A DNA stretch of 64,000 nucleotides from Rhodamnia argentea (GCF_020921035.1 NC_063150.1:8928001-8992000); one strand, 5' to 3'. Counted from the first letter of the stretch, positions 1 to 17,685 are shown. The notes: generated by a model not told the origin, from the letters alone. Program-made: numbers and translations.

Positions 1-1018
1 CGATGTACCGTATACCATCTCGCTGTTTTCGATCGGCCATAACAGTTAACTTTAGAGACGTTTTCGTACGGACGGTTTAAACTCATTTAATCACGCCGGA
101 ATATCTTCCGTCCTCACTTGACTAGCCTTCGCGTGGATTCCTATTTTCTTTTTCTTTTTGAATTACTCGTTTCGCCACAAGCGATGTCTTTGGATGCACA
201 TGTCTTTGCCAAATCTGGCGAGAGTTGCCTCGCCTGCGGCCAAGAAGGCCCTAGGTGAGGGCTTTTGAGGCCGCGATGGCCTTGCCTAGGGCCACCGTGG
301 CCTTGCCGGCCGCAGGCTAACCTGCCCTTGCCGGTGGCCAATGAGGGCTGGTCGGCCCTTGTCCACCGGCCGGCGAGGGTTGCCGGCTACCTTCGCCAGC
401 CAATGTGAAAGAAGAAGAACGGAATGATTAAAAAAGAGAAAAAAACAATTAAAAAAATATTAAAAAATGTGTTTGAAGAGTAGGAATAGATCATGTGTGT
501 GAGGCAAACTAACATCTCACGCCTTATGGAGCAAGAACGATTTGGTCTTTGATTCTATGTAATGAAAGATACCGATCATGAGCTGTTAATAGTCGTGGGT
601 TGAAGTGTGACTTACGTTAATAAATGTGACAGATTGCTTGACATTTTTATTCGATGCCGTCCCATTTTTTAGGGCAAGCACCAGAGAAAAGCACGACCAA
701 ATTTCTTGGCTCCAATTAAATAATGGGATTAATATATTTCAGGTATCACCGTCTTCTTCTTTGATTTGCTTCTTGCCCTAATGATTGGACCCCTACCAAG
801 TTAATAATTCAAATCAACTTTTCTTTTGGAAAAAAACAGCTTTGGGCAATAGATATTAACATCGAGCATGTGCACGATAGGTACGGCATTATATGCGCAC
901 AATTAATTTTTGTTTTAAACATGCGCAAAACTGCGAAAAAAATCGCCCTTTGTGTAAGATCTTGGTAATTTCGGGCAAGCAAAAAGAAAAAACAGAAAAA
1001 GAAAGAAACATAAAGTCA
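1..1018. other. Intergenic, with a GC-rich repeat core near the left edge
   Basis: No gene is supported here. About 190-410 is a GC-rich stretch of imperfect repeats built on gccggc/gagggc words and followed by an A-rich tract. It resembles the GC-rich cores found inside foldback elements elsewhere in the window (about 10360-10660, 24550-24860, 25360-25570, 30790-31150, 32050-32230, 56030-56170). The rest is AT-rich spacer with no coding signal I recognise. Confidence 0.5.
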
Positions 1019-1287
1019 GGGTGCACATGACAATATTTATGGAGTATACTTTCTACTAAAAGTGCTTGGGGAGCAGAAATCCGTTTAGTAACGTAACTTT
1101 CGGAGCGGAAATCCGTTTAGTTACGCAATTTCATTTTTCTACTTCTAGAGCATCGTTTTACTTCAGAAATAATTTTGGAGCCACTTGAAGAAGTTAAAAA
1201 AAAAAATATTACTTATCTCCAAAAGTAACAAAATCAACTTCCGTCCGTAAATTGATTTTTAGAGCATAAGTGTTACCATGCGCGCCC
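1019..1287. mobile_element. Mutator-like MITE, about 269 bp
   Basis: The ends form an imperfect terminal inverted repeat: the left end starts gggtgcacatgacaatattt, and the reverse complement of the right end starts gggcgcgcatggtaacactt. The 9 bases flanking each side (ataaagtca and ttaaaggcc) agree at 6 of 9 positions, as expected for an old Mutator-type 9-bp target duplication. There is no coding capacity. Confidence 0.55.
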
Positions 1288-4200
1288 TTAAAGGCCGCAC
1301 TGCATGCATTCATGCATGGGATCCCTTGGAGTGGAGGGAGTTCTCCACTTGCACTATTAATTAGCTATTAAAAGAATCATAAACTAATTCAAGATTATTA
1401 ATTATTTATTGCATATATATATAATATCTGGCGTTAAGGAAAAAAAAAAAATCAAGAATGCAAGTGGATCGGTCTCAGGTAGATTTTTGTTTGTGCGTGC
1501 CAGCATCCTTAATCTTTTCCTTAAGATGATTATAATCAACCCCGAATCTCACTTATAATTGATGAAAATCGCGACCCTATCGCTGTAAAGAGATCGATTT
1601 AGGCCGAGGAACAGCACGATCTGATTACGAGACCGTGGATCACGACCAGAACTCGAAAGGGGTATGACCCATTTGCCAAGTGAACGTGGACCCCTGCTGA
1701 TTAATCTTAAACAAGAAGAGGTGGACAGACTTCTTTGATGACTTGGGTCAGTTAGGGTTTCTTTCTTATCTGGCCTTTTTGTTTAGGGGTCAGTGAGACG
1801 GACCGATCGAATCGAGAACTGCCCGGATCCGATCGGACCGAACTAGCCGATTCGGTTAGATTCACAGGAGTGCTGGTCCGATTGCTAGTAACAAAGGAGA
1901 ACCGGATTGAACCGATTATTATTTTCTTATTATTTCTCAAATGCAAACATAATAATTCACTTGTTTTTTTTTTTTTTACTTTTTAAATATAAATTTAATT
2001 TTAATTAATATGCGAAAATAAAAATTCGTATTGCTCGCTCTTACTAATAAGTAATAACCCACCGATTCCATCAGACCAGGTCGTTCTGTCCGATCCGATT
2101 TTCGAAAGAGATTGGACATGATCGGATCGAAAACCGATCACTCTTTATTTTTGTATCTGGCTGAAACAAGGAAAATTGGAAGGGTCCACGTAGTTGTTGT
2201 ATATACAAGCAACAAGCTGGCTCTCCCTAAGATGGCAGTGTATGGTTTGAAGTTTGATGACTCGGGAGAAAAAAATAAAATAACCATAACCATAACCAGC
2301 CTACTCCCATAAATATGTCATTGCTGTGCGCACCGCAAAGGCGACCTGGCACACGCACAGCTCAGCAACATGGTCCCCAAAGATGATGAGAAGGAGCACA
2401 CTCCGAGATGATGCTGGCCTGCTTCGACCAAAAAAGATGATGCTGGCCTTAGCCATTAGCTGGATAAGGGCCAAAAACATAAAGTTGTACTTGCACGTTA
2501 GGGTTTGCACAAATCATTCATTTTCTAGGGGGGGGGACCAAAAGGGGAAACCGAGCAGCTGAATGGAGATATTGCGAAAGGTTCGGGTTGTTTCGGGCGG
2601 TCGAGAGAACAAAGATCATCGAATTCGATTCGGCACGAGGCTAGTGACGAGAGAGTGATCACTTACGGATTCTCTCATGCAAGGATGAAGTAGGGGGGCG
2701 AACTTGGTCCGCTGGTCGTGGATTGACATTTAACAGGAAATGGGTAGCTCGTATGATAAACTATGGACAGTTTGTTGGTGAAATCTCTTTGTACGGTCCT
2801 TAGGTAACTTCTCCACTGTACTTCATCCATTAGTAGAGGGAGTTGAATTTTAATGGGGGGGGCACCCATCATTTTTTTTTTAAGGACAACTTGCGTTTAT
2901 GATTGCTAAAAGCGACACCCACCTAAATTACGGTGGCTATCCACTGTACTTGACTCTGTCGTCCATTAGTTGAAGGACTTGAATTTCCAGGGGGGACCAC
3001 CCTGGTCCTAAATGTTTTTTTAGGACAATCTTCAGTCATAAATGATGAAGGTGAATGAAACCCACTGGTCAGTATCACCTCTGTTCTTCAGATTCATTGT
3101 CATGTAGCCACTCATTTTCACCTTTAGCCCAATGGCTGGGGGGCCATAGACTCCATGGATGTTGTGGAAAATTGAAAAAAAAATAAAAATGGCTCCCTTT
3201 TTTGTTGTATTGTATCATGGTTCTGGTCAAATGATGTTTCAACTTTTCTTAGTAGCAACAGCAGCCATTGAATCAGGCATATGTTTATAATTTTTTTTTC
3301 CCTCAGTAATGTACAATTGAGAACAATATTAATATGGGTTTACAGTAGCTTTAAGGATACATTGTCAGGGACTCAGGGGGCAGTGAGAATGTTGTCTGTC
3401 TGAGTCCGGCCCCCACACACACTATCTATGAACTTGGCGAGGCATGCTGTGATTGTGTGAATGGGAGTTTTGCACAGCTCAAGCGGCCAGTTTTGTCCTC
3501 TGGAGGTTTTCTTTGTTTGTCCCTTTAGAGGGAAGACTGTCAAACCAGAAAATGAAACTTTTTCCTTCCTATTGCTTTTCCCATAAACCAATCCCTGGAT
3601 CAGACTAAATTGCTAGTCTATTTTCTCCTCCACTCCACCATCAAAATCATAAGATTTCATCACCCACTTCATCTTCAATTGGGGTGTTTGACCATCACAT
3701 GCATAGTGTTTGTTTTTTGGCCGAACTCCACATGCATAGTTTAATGCAGCCAAGGAAACCCAAGAAAAAGATTTAAGATTGAAGACGTTTGTGCACAACC
3801 CAACAAAACCTGTCATTTGTTTAATGCCGTCTGGTCTGATTTTGCATTTTGCCCAGACGAGCGAAAATAAAAATTCGAGACTTTTTCAGTGGATTTCTGA
3901 TGGACAGTCGATGTCCATGACAGATCGTGATGGAGAATCAAATCTCAATGAGGTTATGGTAGCTCTTTTACATGCACAAATTCATTTGCCTTCTCTTTTA
4001 CTGTATTGATGGGAAGCTGTAAGAGCACCTACCACTGATAACTCCACCCCCTCTTCTTTGTTTATCCCCAGGACACAAACCAAACCAACTCATCTCTGAT
4101 ATTCCTTTATTTCCCGTTTTCTCTTTGCAACAAACCTCCCCACCTTCCCTTGCGTTTCTGGGTCTCAGAGAAAGCTACATTTCAGCTTAGATTCAATCTC

Positions 4201-4869
4201 ACATTAAGCTTGCTGATGGGAAAAACCAGGTTTTGCATTGTGCATATATAATTGGCTTTCTCGAACAAGCCGTGGCTGATTCAAGTTTCTTGAAATGTCT
4301 TTTATGAGCTGAAAATGGGTTGCTTGGTTTCCTTTTGGAGAGATCTATGATTGTGGGATTGAGCTCTCCTCGCAAGATTAAGTGTTTGTCGGAGATCTAG
4401 AAGTCTGGATGTGAAGCCCCTCTGAGAAAGGTGAGAAATTGATGAATTGTCTTTCCTCGTTTTAGCCTCTGTCGTGTCAATTTTTGTGCTGGTTCAATAG
4501 CAAAATTTTCTTTTGTTTTAGGATGCTGGTCAGATTGTCAATAAGACACATTGATAGGAATGCTAGTTTCGTCTTTATCTTCTGCAGTGTCTCGATCTAA
4601 TGATGACATTGACAAGCCGGTGTAGGCTTTTGCTTTCTCGTTTGTGGTATTGATTAGCCAATCACTTTGCAGTCTTTCCGGTGTTTTAGGAAATAAAAAT
4701 GTGGGCATTTTGATGACTGCCATTATGACTAGGCGTAGCTTCTCTGATGCTCTAAGATGCCTGAAACTATTTGTGAATCTGGAAATGGAAGTTGATGATC
4801 CTACTAGTGCAAGGCTGCGCTTTGAGGAAGTTGCTAAGTTCTTTTACACATTTTGTAGGCACTGAAATT
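1288..4869. other. Intergenic and 5' leader of the receptor-like kinase
   Basis: No gene is supported between 1288 and about 4050. A diverged tandem duplication with a period near 128 bp lies around 2813-3010 (shared words ccactgtactt, tccattagt, ttgaattt, ggacaa). From about 4050 the sequence is probably promoter and 5' leader of the kinase. An acceptor-like ttttgtag ends at 4860, ten bases before its ATG at 4870, so the leader likely contains an intron. The ATG is preceded by several short upstream ORFs. Confidence 0.4.
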
Positions 4870-7800
4870 ATGGCCGCAGATCTCAATGCTGAATTATCCA
4901 AGGATACTGCCATTTTCAACCTTAAGGTTTGGCAAGTCATAGGAATCGTCGTGGGTTTGTTTATCGTAATCATTCTCTCAGTATTATCGCTGTGCTTAAT
5001 GTCGAAGAAAAAATCGAGAAGAACGCCAGACAAACTGCCCCTCAGCCAGATTCCGACTGTTTCGAAGGAAATCAAAGAAGTTAGGGTGGAGCAAGTGTCA
5101 ACCAGTGCATTCGCTCCCCGCGATGGCATCCTTCTCACTATTCAGGACAAATCCAGTGACAAAGAATCGGATAAAGTGCTTGTGCATCTTGGCATGGAGA
5201 AACTGTACAAAGGAGATAATAGCAGCCAGTCCGGGTCATTTCATCATGTGGACAGAGATGGTTATGGATCCCAATCAGGAGACGAATCAAACTCGGGCAT
5301 TGCAACTGTTTTCAAACCTTCTTCGTCACACCCAACAACCACTCCTTCACCTTTGTCTGGTTTGCCTGAGTTTTCGCACTTGGGCTGGGGTCACTGGTTT
5401 ACGTTGAGGGATCTTGAGCTAGCAACAAACCGGTTTTCCAAGGAAAATGTCCTTGGTGAGGGAGGTTATGGAGTTGTTTACAGGGGCCGTCTTATTAATG
5501 GGACTCCCGTGGCAGTTAAGAAGCTTCTGAACAACCTGTAAGTTTACATTTTCAGTACAACTCATAGGGTTGACACTATTTGTTTTTGGTCCCTTTAACA
5601 TTTGACTTGGATTCCTAAGGAAATTTGTTTTTTCAAACTCTATGTGATAGGGGCCAAGCAGAGAAAGAATTCAGAGTGGAAGTCGAAGCCATTGGGCATG
5701 TGCGCCATAAGAATTTGGTTCGTCTTCTTGGGTACTGCATTGAAGGGACACATAGGTACTGCTCCTCTTCATGGTGGTTCGAGTCTTCTGGTAGATTACG
5801 ATCTCCAGTGTACAATAAGTTGAAGTATGGAACCACTGTGCAACCAAAAAGTGCAATGTGAAGGAAAATTTGGTGGAATAACAAAAGCGCTGCATGTAAG
5901 ATCAATAGTGGAGAAATATTGAACTGAGAACGTTGCTTTAGGCGTGATGGATTATGGATAAGCTGGTAGCTCATACTAAAAACAATTAAATACTATGCCA
6001 TCATTACGTAGAACCCAATTTACTTCACCAAATAAGACAGAATCCATGTTCGCATCTGAGTAGCACAGTAGCTTGATTTTGCTTCAACTATAATGTGGTT
6101 TCCTTGGTGCTAAATTGTACCCGTTGTGTGAAAACTCATAGGATTTTGGTGTATGAGTATGTCAACAATGGGAACCTGGAGCAGTGGCTTCACGGAGCTA
6201 TGCGCCAGCAGGGATATCTCACTTGGGAAGCTCGAATAAAGGTTCTGCTTGGCACAGCTAAAGCGTAGGTTCATTCTGTATATCTTCTACAAATTTCATG
6301 TGGTTTCTTTCTAGTTTTAAGCTGAAGTTCATGATTTTGCAGTCTAGCTTACCTTCATGAAGCCATAGAGCCTAAAGTTGTTCACCGAGATATTAAGTCG
6401 AGCAATATATTGATTGATGATGAATTCAATTCCAAGGTATCTGATTTTGGTTTGGCCAAGTTGCTAGGTGAAGGGAAAAGTCATGTCACAACTCGAGTTA
6501 TGGGAACTTTTGGGTTAGTTTCCTTCTTTCCTTTTATTCTATGACAATATAGTCAGTCATCCCTCACATAAGAGATCTTTCTTTTTTTGACAGTATAGTC
6601 ATTCTTCCCTCGCATGCCCGATCTTCCTTTTTTCCCCAAGGAAAAATTGGACTTAATTGGTAAAACTATTTCCGTGATTGACTCTTCATCTTAATTCTAT
6701 CAGGTATGTGGCTCCTGAGTATGCAAATACTGGCCTTTTAAATGAAAAGAGCGATGTCTACAGCTTTGGTGTGCTTGTACTTGAAGCAATCACTGGTAGA
6801 GATCCTGTTGACTATGGACGTCCAACCAGTGAGGTACACAATCATGCCATTGGAATAGCATATACAAATTGTCTAAAATTTCTCAAGTTTTTGACATGCA
6901 TAATATGCATGTTTCAGCTGCTTCTGGCAAACTGATTCTAGATTTTTGGTTGTAAGACATTGTTTTTCTAGATCACTTCCTCTCTGTACTGCAACAGCAA
7001 TACAAAAGTTGCGACTGTACCGGCTAACAAGGTGATCATGTGTAAACTATGTTGGAGAACACATATAAGGCTTTGGAAAGCCAGTTATTTCTCGATTCCA
7101 GGATGCTTTTGAGAAAAAGCATAGTAAGCCTCTGGAGTTTTAGGGGCTTTTGCATAGCAATAGGAGCTGTCTCCTGCTTCCTTGTCATCCTTGAAGTAAT
7201 TGATCATCCTTGTTCATACTTTCTATTAGAGAACTGTTCAAAATAATTGACTGCATGTTCGAGTCAACTGGCCAAGTCTTAGTCTACAATGTTGTATGTC
7301 GTATATTATGTTTTGATCTTCTAGAAAGAGTCGATGGACTCTTCTATTCTAGTCTCCCCGGTCACTGAAGGTGGCGGCCTGCACTCGGCCACTCTCCCCT
7401 TGCCGGGCCAAGTCCCCCCTTGCTTTGCTTATGGATAAGCCGTAGTTGTAGTTGTCCCTCAAAATGCGGAAACCTATACAGTTTGAGTGCGAATAATTGA
7501 CCGTATGTTCCACTATCTACTATACATTTCTCCAATTAGAAGTTTGTTGGGTCAAGTTTTGCCATTAGCATGCCATTGTGTTAGACTTGGATTTATGAGT
7601 TCAGTTGGTCTCTTCCATGCTTTCTACAATTTGCTTGGGGGAACTCTTGTAGGGTACTTGCTCTTTTTAGGAATTTATGTAGACTGACCTCGTGCCAGTT
7701 TATCTGCAAAACTTCGTTCAATTTTCACTTCATCAATTTTAGGTGGTTTCTCTGTATTTGCCTGTGCTGGTTGATTCGTATAAATAAGGTGCTATTACCT

Positions 7801-9329
7801 TGGCGTAACATTTCATCAGTTACAATTGGTTGCATCCTGCTATCATATGGCACATGCGGTTCTCTCTCAAAGCCTAAGTTTGTCAATAGCTGTTTTGCTT
7901 CTTCATTTGTCACATTCACAAAAATGATACGTCTGCAGTAAATATATGATAGTTTCCTGCAAAAAAAGTCGCCTTCTGAGAAAATTTATGTGGCCTAAGA
8001 ATTTAGTGACTCTGGCTATCCCTAGTGGTAGAACTATATCTGTAGAGTCTTCTGTTCAGCATTCCATTTTTGAAGTTCTCTGCTCACTTTGTCCACCCCC
8101 ATTAGCATTAGATTGCAAAAATCTGTACTTAAAAGTTACTGATATTTGCTTCCAAAAGGGTCTTTTATCATCGCACGGTGCCTTTATATTCTGCATCCTC
8201 ATTTCTTTTATTGTGCTTTCAGCAGTCCTGTTTCATCTCTGTTGAACTACTTAATGAACATTTCCATCCTGACAAGTCTGATCAATAAGTCATTATTTTT
8301 CAGGTGAATCTGGTTGATTGGTTGAAAATGATGGTCGGCACCCGCCGGTCAGAAGAGGTGGTTGATCCTAATATTGAGGTCAGGCCCCCAACTAGAGCCT
8401 TGAAACGAGCCCTTTTGACAGCTTTGAGGTGCGTTGACCCAGATCATGAAAAGAGACCCAAGATGGGCCAAGTTGTCCGAATGCTTGAATCTGAGGAGTA
8501 TCCAATACCAAGAGAGGTAGCCGTTCTGATTATGTTTACCTCTTTTCCAATTGGATCTTGTAGATCAAATTTCATTGTAGTGGACCTCTCAATGACATCC
8601 ACTCCATTTTCCTGCTGCTCCCTTCACGGTCTGCATTTCCCTTCAGTAATGCATAGTAAGAGTGTTTTGTAGAGTTCCCATTGTCTCATATCAACTTGAC
8701 TGCCTCATTTCAAGTACCCTTATCTCAGATGTCCCATTTCATGGGGCATTTCTATTATTCGAAGCATTGTCCAAACTCCTTGACTGGAGATTGATTGTCA
8801 TTGATGAAACACACATATTGTACTCCGAGCTGAGAGTAAGAGATATACTTCCTCACAGCCACACAACACCTCAGCTAGGGATTGATACTTTCAAGTGAAA
8901 AAAGATACTATCCATAGGGTGACGGCGACGGTATGCTGACCTACTCACCAAATCTTCAGCTTGGTAACCTCCATAGTGCGCATCACAAGATGTGTCCATC
9001 AATCTCTAGTTTTGCTTCCAGCTGATCCTTCTTCTTCCGACAAGCATCACAGTACTAAATTCTATCACGTACCTCATGCAAAGCATTCCCGTCGGAACTT
9101 CCATCAAACGCTGCACTTTTCCAATCCATACATCTCATCGGATATCAAGACATTGTTCCAGTTTTGTTCCTCCTAAGAAGTATCGCATCCGTGGTTTCAG
9201 GATAGAAGGCACCGCAGAACTCAAGGAGGTGGCAGCATAGAGATGGATTCCCAAAGGGAAAACTCCGACACGGATCGGAGCGACTGCCCAGGTTCAAGAT
9301 CAGAGAGCAAAGCGTATCTGCGAACGTGA
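4870..9329 (+). CDS. Receptor-like serine/threonine kinase, At2g42960/At3g59110 type
   Basis: Joined exons 4870-5537, 5651-5755, 6142-6264, 6343-6513, 6704-6833, 8304-8516 and 9201-9329 give 512 codons plus stop, all with GT-AG junctions in phase. The protein has a short N-terminus without a signal peptide or ectodomain, one membrane segment (about residues 20-44), a basic stop-transfer KKKSRR, a Ser-rich juxtamembrane region, and a protein kinase domain. Visible kinase parts are the glycine loop LGEGGYGVV (195-203), VAVKK with Lys217, HRDIK (313-317), DFG (333-335) and GTFGYVAPEYA. The catalytic set is complete, so activity is expected. The length equals that of the Arabidopsis family of membrane-anchored RLKs with a minimal outside part, whose substrates I do not know. 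The tail is rich in Ser, Arg and Asp. The start was chosen because the ATG directly follows a leader acceptor. Intron 5 is long (1.47 kb). Confidence 0.92.
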
Positions 9330-10163
9330 AAGAAGCGGATCTACACGAACTGCTTGTCCCATATGGGGAACCCAGAGCTGAGGCAGTATTCATGATACTT
9401 CTCTTCCCCATTTTCCCAATGAGATGGTGATTGTTAGGCATGTGGTTTGGGAAGGGACATGATCATTCTTTTGTTTTTTCGTTTTCGGCTTCTACTTCTT
9501 CTTTGCTCTTTTGTTTTTTTACTTTTTGTAGGTGATGAATGATTGTTGCCTGTGTGTGGAAGTGGAGTATTGTGAAGAACCTTAGCATAGAGGGTGTGTA
9601 CAGATTGATTGGCATCCAAAGATCGATGGATTAAAATGCTTCATTAGTCCTTTGTTGGAAAGAGAAGATGGGAGTTAGTACGACGTACCGATAATGCTAA
9701 GGTTGTCGAAAATGATCAATCAACATGGTATCTGTATGTTTTAATAATTTAGAGGTACAATGCAAGCTCATGAGATTATACTTTGGTCAACGTTTACATT
9801 CCCAATGCAACAAGTTATGCTTTGTTGTTTCTGTATAAGTAGATAAATCCCAATGACTATCAATCGTGCAACTTAGTTATATGTCCATCTTTTGACTTTA
9901 TATCCTGCATAAAGTGAAGGATACTGGGAAAAACATGACAATGATTTACCCAAATTGTCCATATATCTCGCACAAAATGGTGATCGGAAGTTCTTGTGCA
10001 TTTCATCATAACTTTCCATATGGCAATTCGATAAAAAGTCAAGGAATTTATATTTGCTGCATGGAATTTTGCCAACAAACAATATGTCAAAAGTCATTCA
10101 ATTCAAAAGGGGATAATTATTGTAAGTCATAAAACTTATCAACTTTGTGCCTTTTAAGTCTTA

Positions 10164-10922
10164 GGCAACGTTTGGTTCGGCTTTGGAAATGAGGTTTGAG
10201 AAAATGCAAATGCTAAAAACCTAAATCCCTTTGGGAAAAATAAATTGCATTTGGTAAAAAAATTTCTTGCAAATGATTTTTTTTTTGGGTCCAACTTGCA
10301 AAGGGAGGGTTGCATTTTTTTATTACTTTTTTGTTAAAAAATCTTAAACCTTCGTTGGAGCCGGCGAGTCGGATCCGACGTTGGCGGCCATTGCTTGAGG
10401 TCGCCCAACCTTGGGCGGTTCCTGGTGAGGGTCACACGGCCCACGCTACCCTCGCCAGGGTAGCGTGATCTTTTGTGAGTGGTTGCAACCTAAGGCAACC
10501 CCTTGTGGAGGTGTTGCGACCTCGATCAGAACAGTCTAGGTCATGACCTCAAGAGGCCCTCGTTGGGGTTGCGCGATCCTAGGTGAGGGCCGCTTGAGGT
10601 TGCAGGAACCCAAGCGACCAATTCCTAAGGAGGTGTGACCCCAGGTTATTGTCGGCCTCACATTGACCAAATCTGGTCTTGCCGAGGATATGAATAGTAA
10701 CAAGAAATGCTGAAAGATGAACAGTAACAACAAAGGCAAAACAGAAAAATGAAGAAAAAAATAGTGAGGTTAGTTTTGGAAAAAAAATCATTAAATCCTA
10801 CAAATGACATCCCGCTAATGCTAAAAGCAAAAGCAGGTGTAGGTGGGGACCTATCTTGGGCTTTCAGCTTTGCTAAGACCAGAATTTAGCCAAATACCGA
10901 ATTGAAAGCTGAACCAAACGCC
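10164..10922. mobile_element. PIF/Harbinger-like or related MITE with GC-rich core
   Basis: The left end is ttaggcaacgtttggttcgg; the reverse complement of the right end is ttaggcgtttggttcagctt. The two share the GGC...GTTTGGTTC terminal pattern common in Tourist/Harbinger MITEs. The subterminal regions are AT-rich and the core (about 10360-10660) is GC-rich. TTA and TAA abut the two ends but are reverse complements of each other, so a clean target duplication is not shown. No transposase is present. Confidence 0.5.
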
Positions 10923-11483
10923 TAATTTTTTCCCCCAAGGACTTGTGGCGTGCCTTGAACTTTGAAGGCTGAAAATCCCTTAGAACAGCTGAATCAAATT
11001 TAAGTCTTTCAATTTGTAAATTTGATCCAGATGAGTCAAACGAGACCAAAAAAAATCTAGTTGAGTCAAGAAGAAAGGAATCAAAGTGCATGAAAATTGT
11101 AATAAATAAACAGAAAAAAAAAACTCTTGAAATTGAACTATACGAAATTTACAAGTCTTAGGACCAGTAAATTAACAAATTAAATTCAAACAATAATTGT
11201 GTGCTTAATAATTACTTTAAAAACTCCGAAAAACAATCATGAGAGACCCGCTGTTAATTTAGATTAAACTGTAAATGACACAACACCTGTATGAAAAATT
11301 AAATTCCAAGCTAGCATATTTGCTTGGAACACGAGCCAAAATTAGGAACATTCAACTGTATTTTGACGGGGTTTCTTTCTCACGTTCTTCCTCGACTATA
11401 GCCGCATTATTACAACGCAAAGAACAAACAGAAAGGAAAGAGAAAAAGCATGGGCACTGTGAACAAACAAAATGGATCTGCCA

Positions 11484-11504
11484 CTCTCTCTCTCTCTCTC
11501 TCTC
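11484..11504. repeat. (TC)n microsatellite
   Basis: Uninterrupted CT dinucleotide run upstream of the GSK3 leader. Such CT/GA tracts are frequent in plant 5' leaders. Confidence 0.9.
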
Positions 11505-12457
11505 CATGTCTCGTTTCTTGATCGCCATTAGAGCCTCCGTTTGACCACTGGTTCTCGGCACTTACAGCACAGGTAGCTGGTTCGTTTCGATGTAGCTGTC
11601 GTTCCGTTTACGCATTGTTAGCTCTTTCGAGCGAGTTCAAGCTTTGAGCTTGGATTGGATCGGACTGACCTTCTTTTCAACGCTTTTCGGAAACGATTAT
11701 GGGGGCATTTTGCGCTGATGAAGGTTCGTCCTTTTTCGGTCTTGGTTTTCGATGCTCGGTCTTAATGCGCTTGCCCTGTAGTGTTCTTGGTTGAAAGTTG
11801 TTTGCTTTCATTCTCTGTCCTCTTTAAGTATACTTTTCGTGGGAGGCGCAAAATCACAGGGTTTCGTTTTGTTGCTTTGGTGTTTCATGTCATTTTTGTG
11901 GTGCCGTTGTTGTGTTCTGCTAAGGTAGTTCTGGAGTACCTATGACAGGTACCCCTGATCTCAACAACTCAAAAAAGCTCACGAAGTGGCAAATTTGATA
12001 AATATTTGGTTCACATTGAATGAAAACATGTAAAGTTTCTTAAAGGGGTGTCCTTTTCACTTTGGAGTTATTGTTATAGACATCAGGTTAGATTTACCTT
12101 CCTATTAGTAATTTCACTCTTGTTCGTGTTAGACTCGGGTCCTGTTTGGTCAGAAAGCTGCGGAAATGCACTCGTGGTCACTAGTGATCACTGATCATTG
12201 GGTTGAGTTGTAAATTCCAAGGGCTTGGACACTGGAAATAGTTTCTCATTACTTAGCTAGAACAGTATGTCGCCATTTAGTAGGGATGAAGGTGGGCAAG
12301 GGATGGTGCATGTTAATTGCTTTCTTTCTCTGTGAGTTCCTCTGTAAGACTAAAGATCTTTGTTGATCTTGTTGTTCCAATTTCAGCAGGTCGATGAACA
12401 AAGCCGCTTTGTACAGGTAGAAAATCTACAAGCTTAAGAGGAAGCTTGTGGGAGCAA

Positions 12458-16725
<4,268 letters not shown>

Positions 16726-17685
16726 TGAAATGTGAAGTGTACCTATAACGACTGTTGTTTCTCTATTTTAAAGTTATGATTTCTCATGTCTTGTGTGTCC
16801 TATTCTAATTTATGTTCTTTTCTATGTGCAGCTTTTGTTGTTAGATACCTGTTTTACTGTATCACTTGGTCCAGACAGGACCAAAGTTGCCTTCTGTTTG
16901 ACATGTCCACGATGAAAGATTGTCATATCATTGTCATAGTAATTTGAAGTCTCTTTTGATTTGTTTTTCTATTGTTGAAAGATGGGTGAGACTTGGGATC
17001 ATTTTTCGTTTTTCGTTATTCTAGAATGGAATAGGGTTGATAGAATTGAAGATGTCTCACAAGAACTGATGAATAAAAATGCAAATTGTCCTCTAAAGCA
17101 CAATACTGTTGATCGAAATGGAAGTGTAGGTTCCAGAAGTACTATGGGAGAAACTGCACGATTCTGTTTGCTTGGCAAGCCAATCTCTCGTGCATGAAAG
17201 CACAGCTCCTTTAGCTTGATATTGGTCATCTGTTCCAGTTTGAGCATTGACAATAGGAGATTCGCTGCCTCTGTATGTTTTGGGACATGGATATGCAGCC
17301 TTATCAAGCCACGCACACTCACAAGCAGTAAAACTGCAAGATCGGCTGAGTAGACTCCATAGTCCTTGATGCTCATTGACGTATACAGAACTTTTCGGTG
17401 GCTAGCTTCGGTTAGTTTGTAACACTAGCTTACTCGAGTTCGCTGAGAGTGTGTAACCGAGTCGTTTGTATCATATAGATGTGGTTATAACCACACAGTA
17501 ATAGCACTGTGAAAATTTGCCTGGCTCGTCTAACGGTACACCTAATTTAGAAATATTGCACTTTATACATCGAGGACTCGAAAGAATATAAAACTGAACA
17601 TCTAAATGCTCATCTACATCTGACCCCAGCCATACTCTTCTCAAGCACCCCTGTGATGTCCAGATGATGTGCAAAAAATCTATAG
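16726..17685. other. Convergent 3' flanks of GSK3 and the ABCG gene
   Basis: AT-rich, no coding signal. It should contain the 3' UTR and poly(A) sites of both converging genes. No gene is supported. Confidence 0.5.

Larger units (their letters stand above)
9330..12457. other. Intergenic region and 5' leader of the GSK3 gene
   Basis: 3' flank of the receptor-like kinase, then AT-rich spacer holding the element at 10164-10922. A (TC)n tract at 11484-11504 lies in the probable GSK3 promoter or leader. The leader appears to have an intron from about 11726 to 12389 (donor-like gaaggttcgt; acceptor tttcagcag). Confidence 0.4.
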
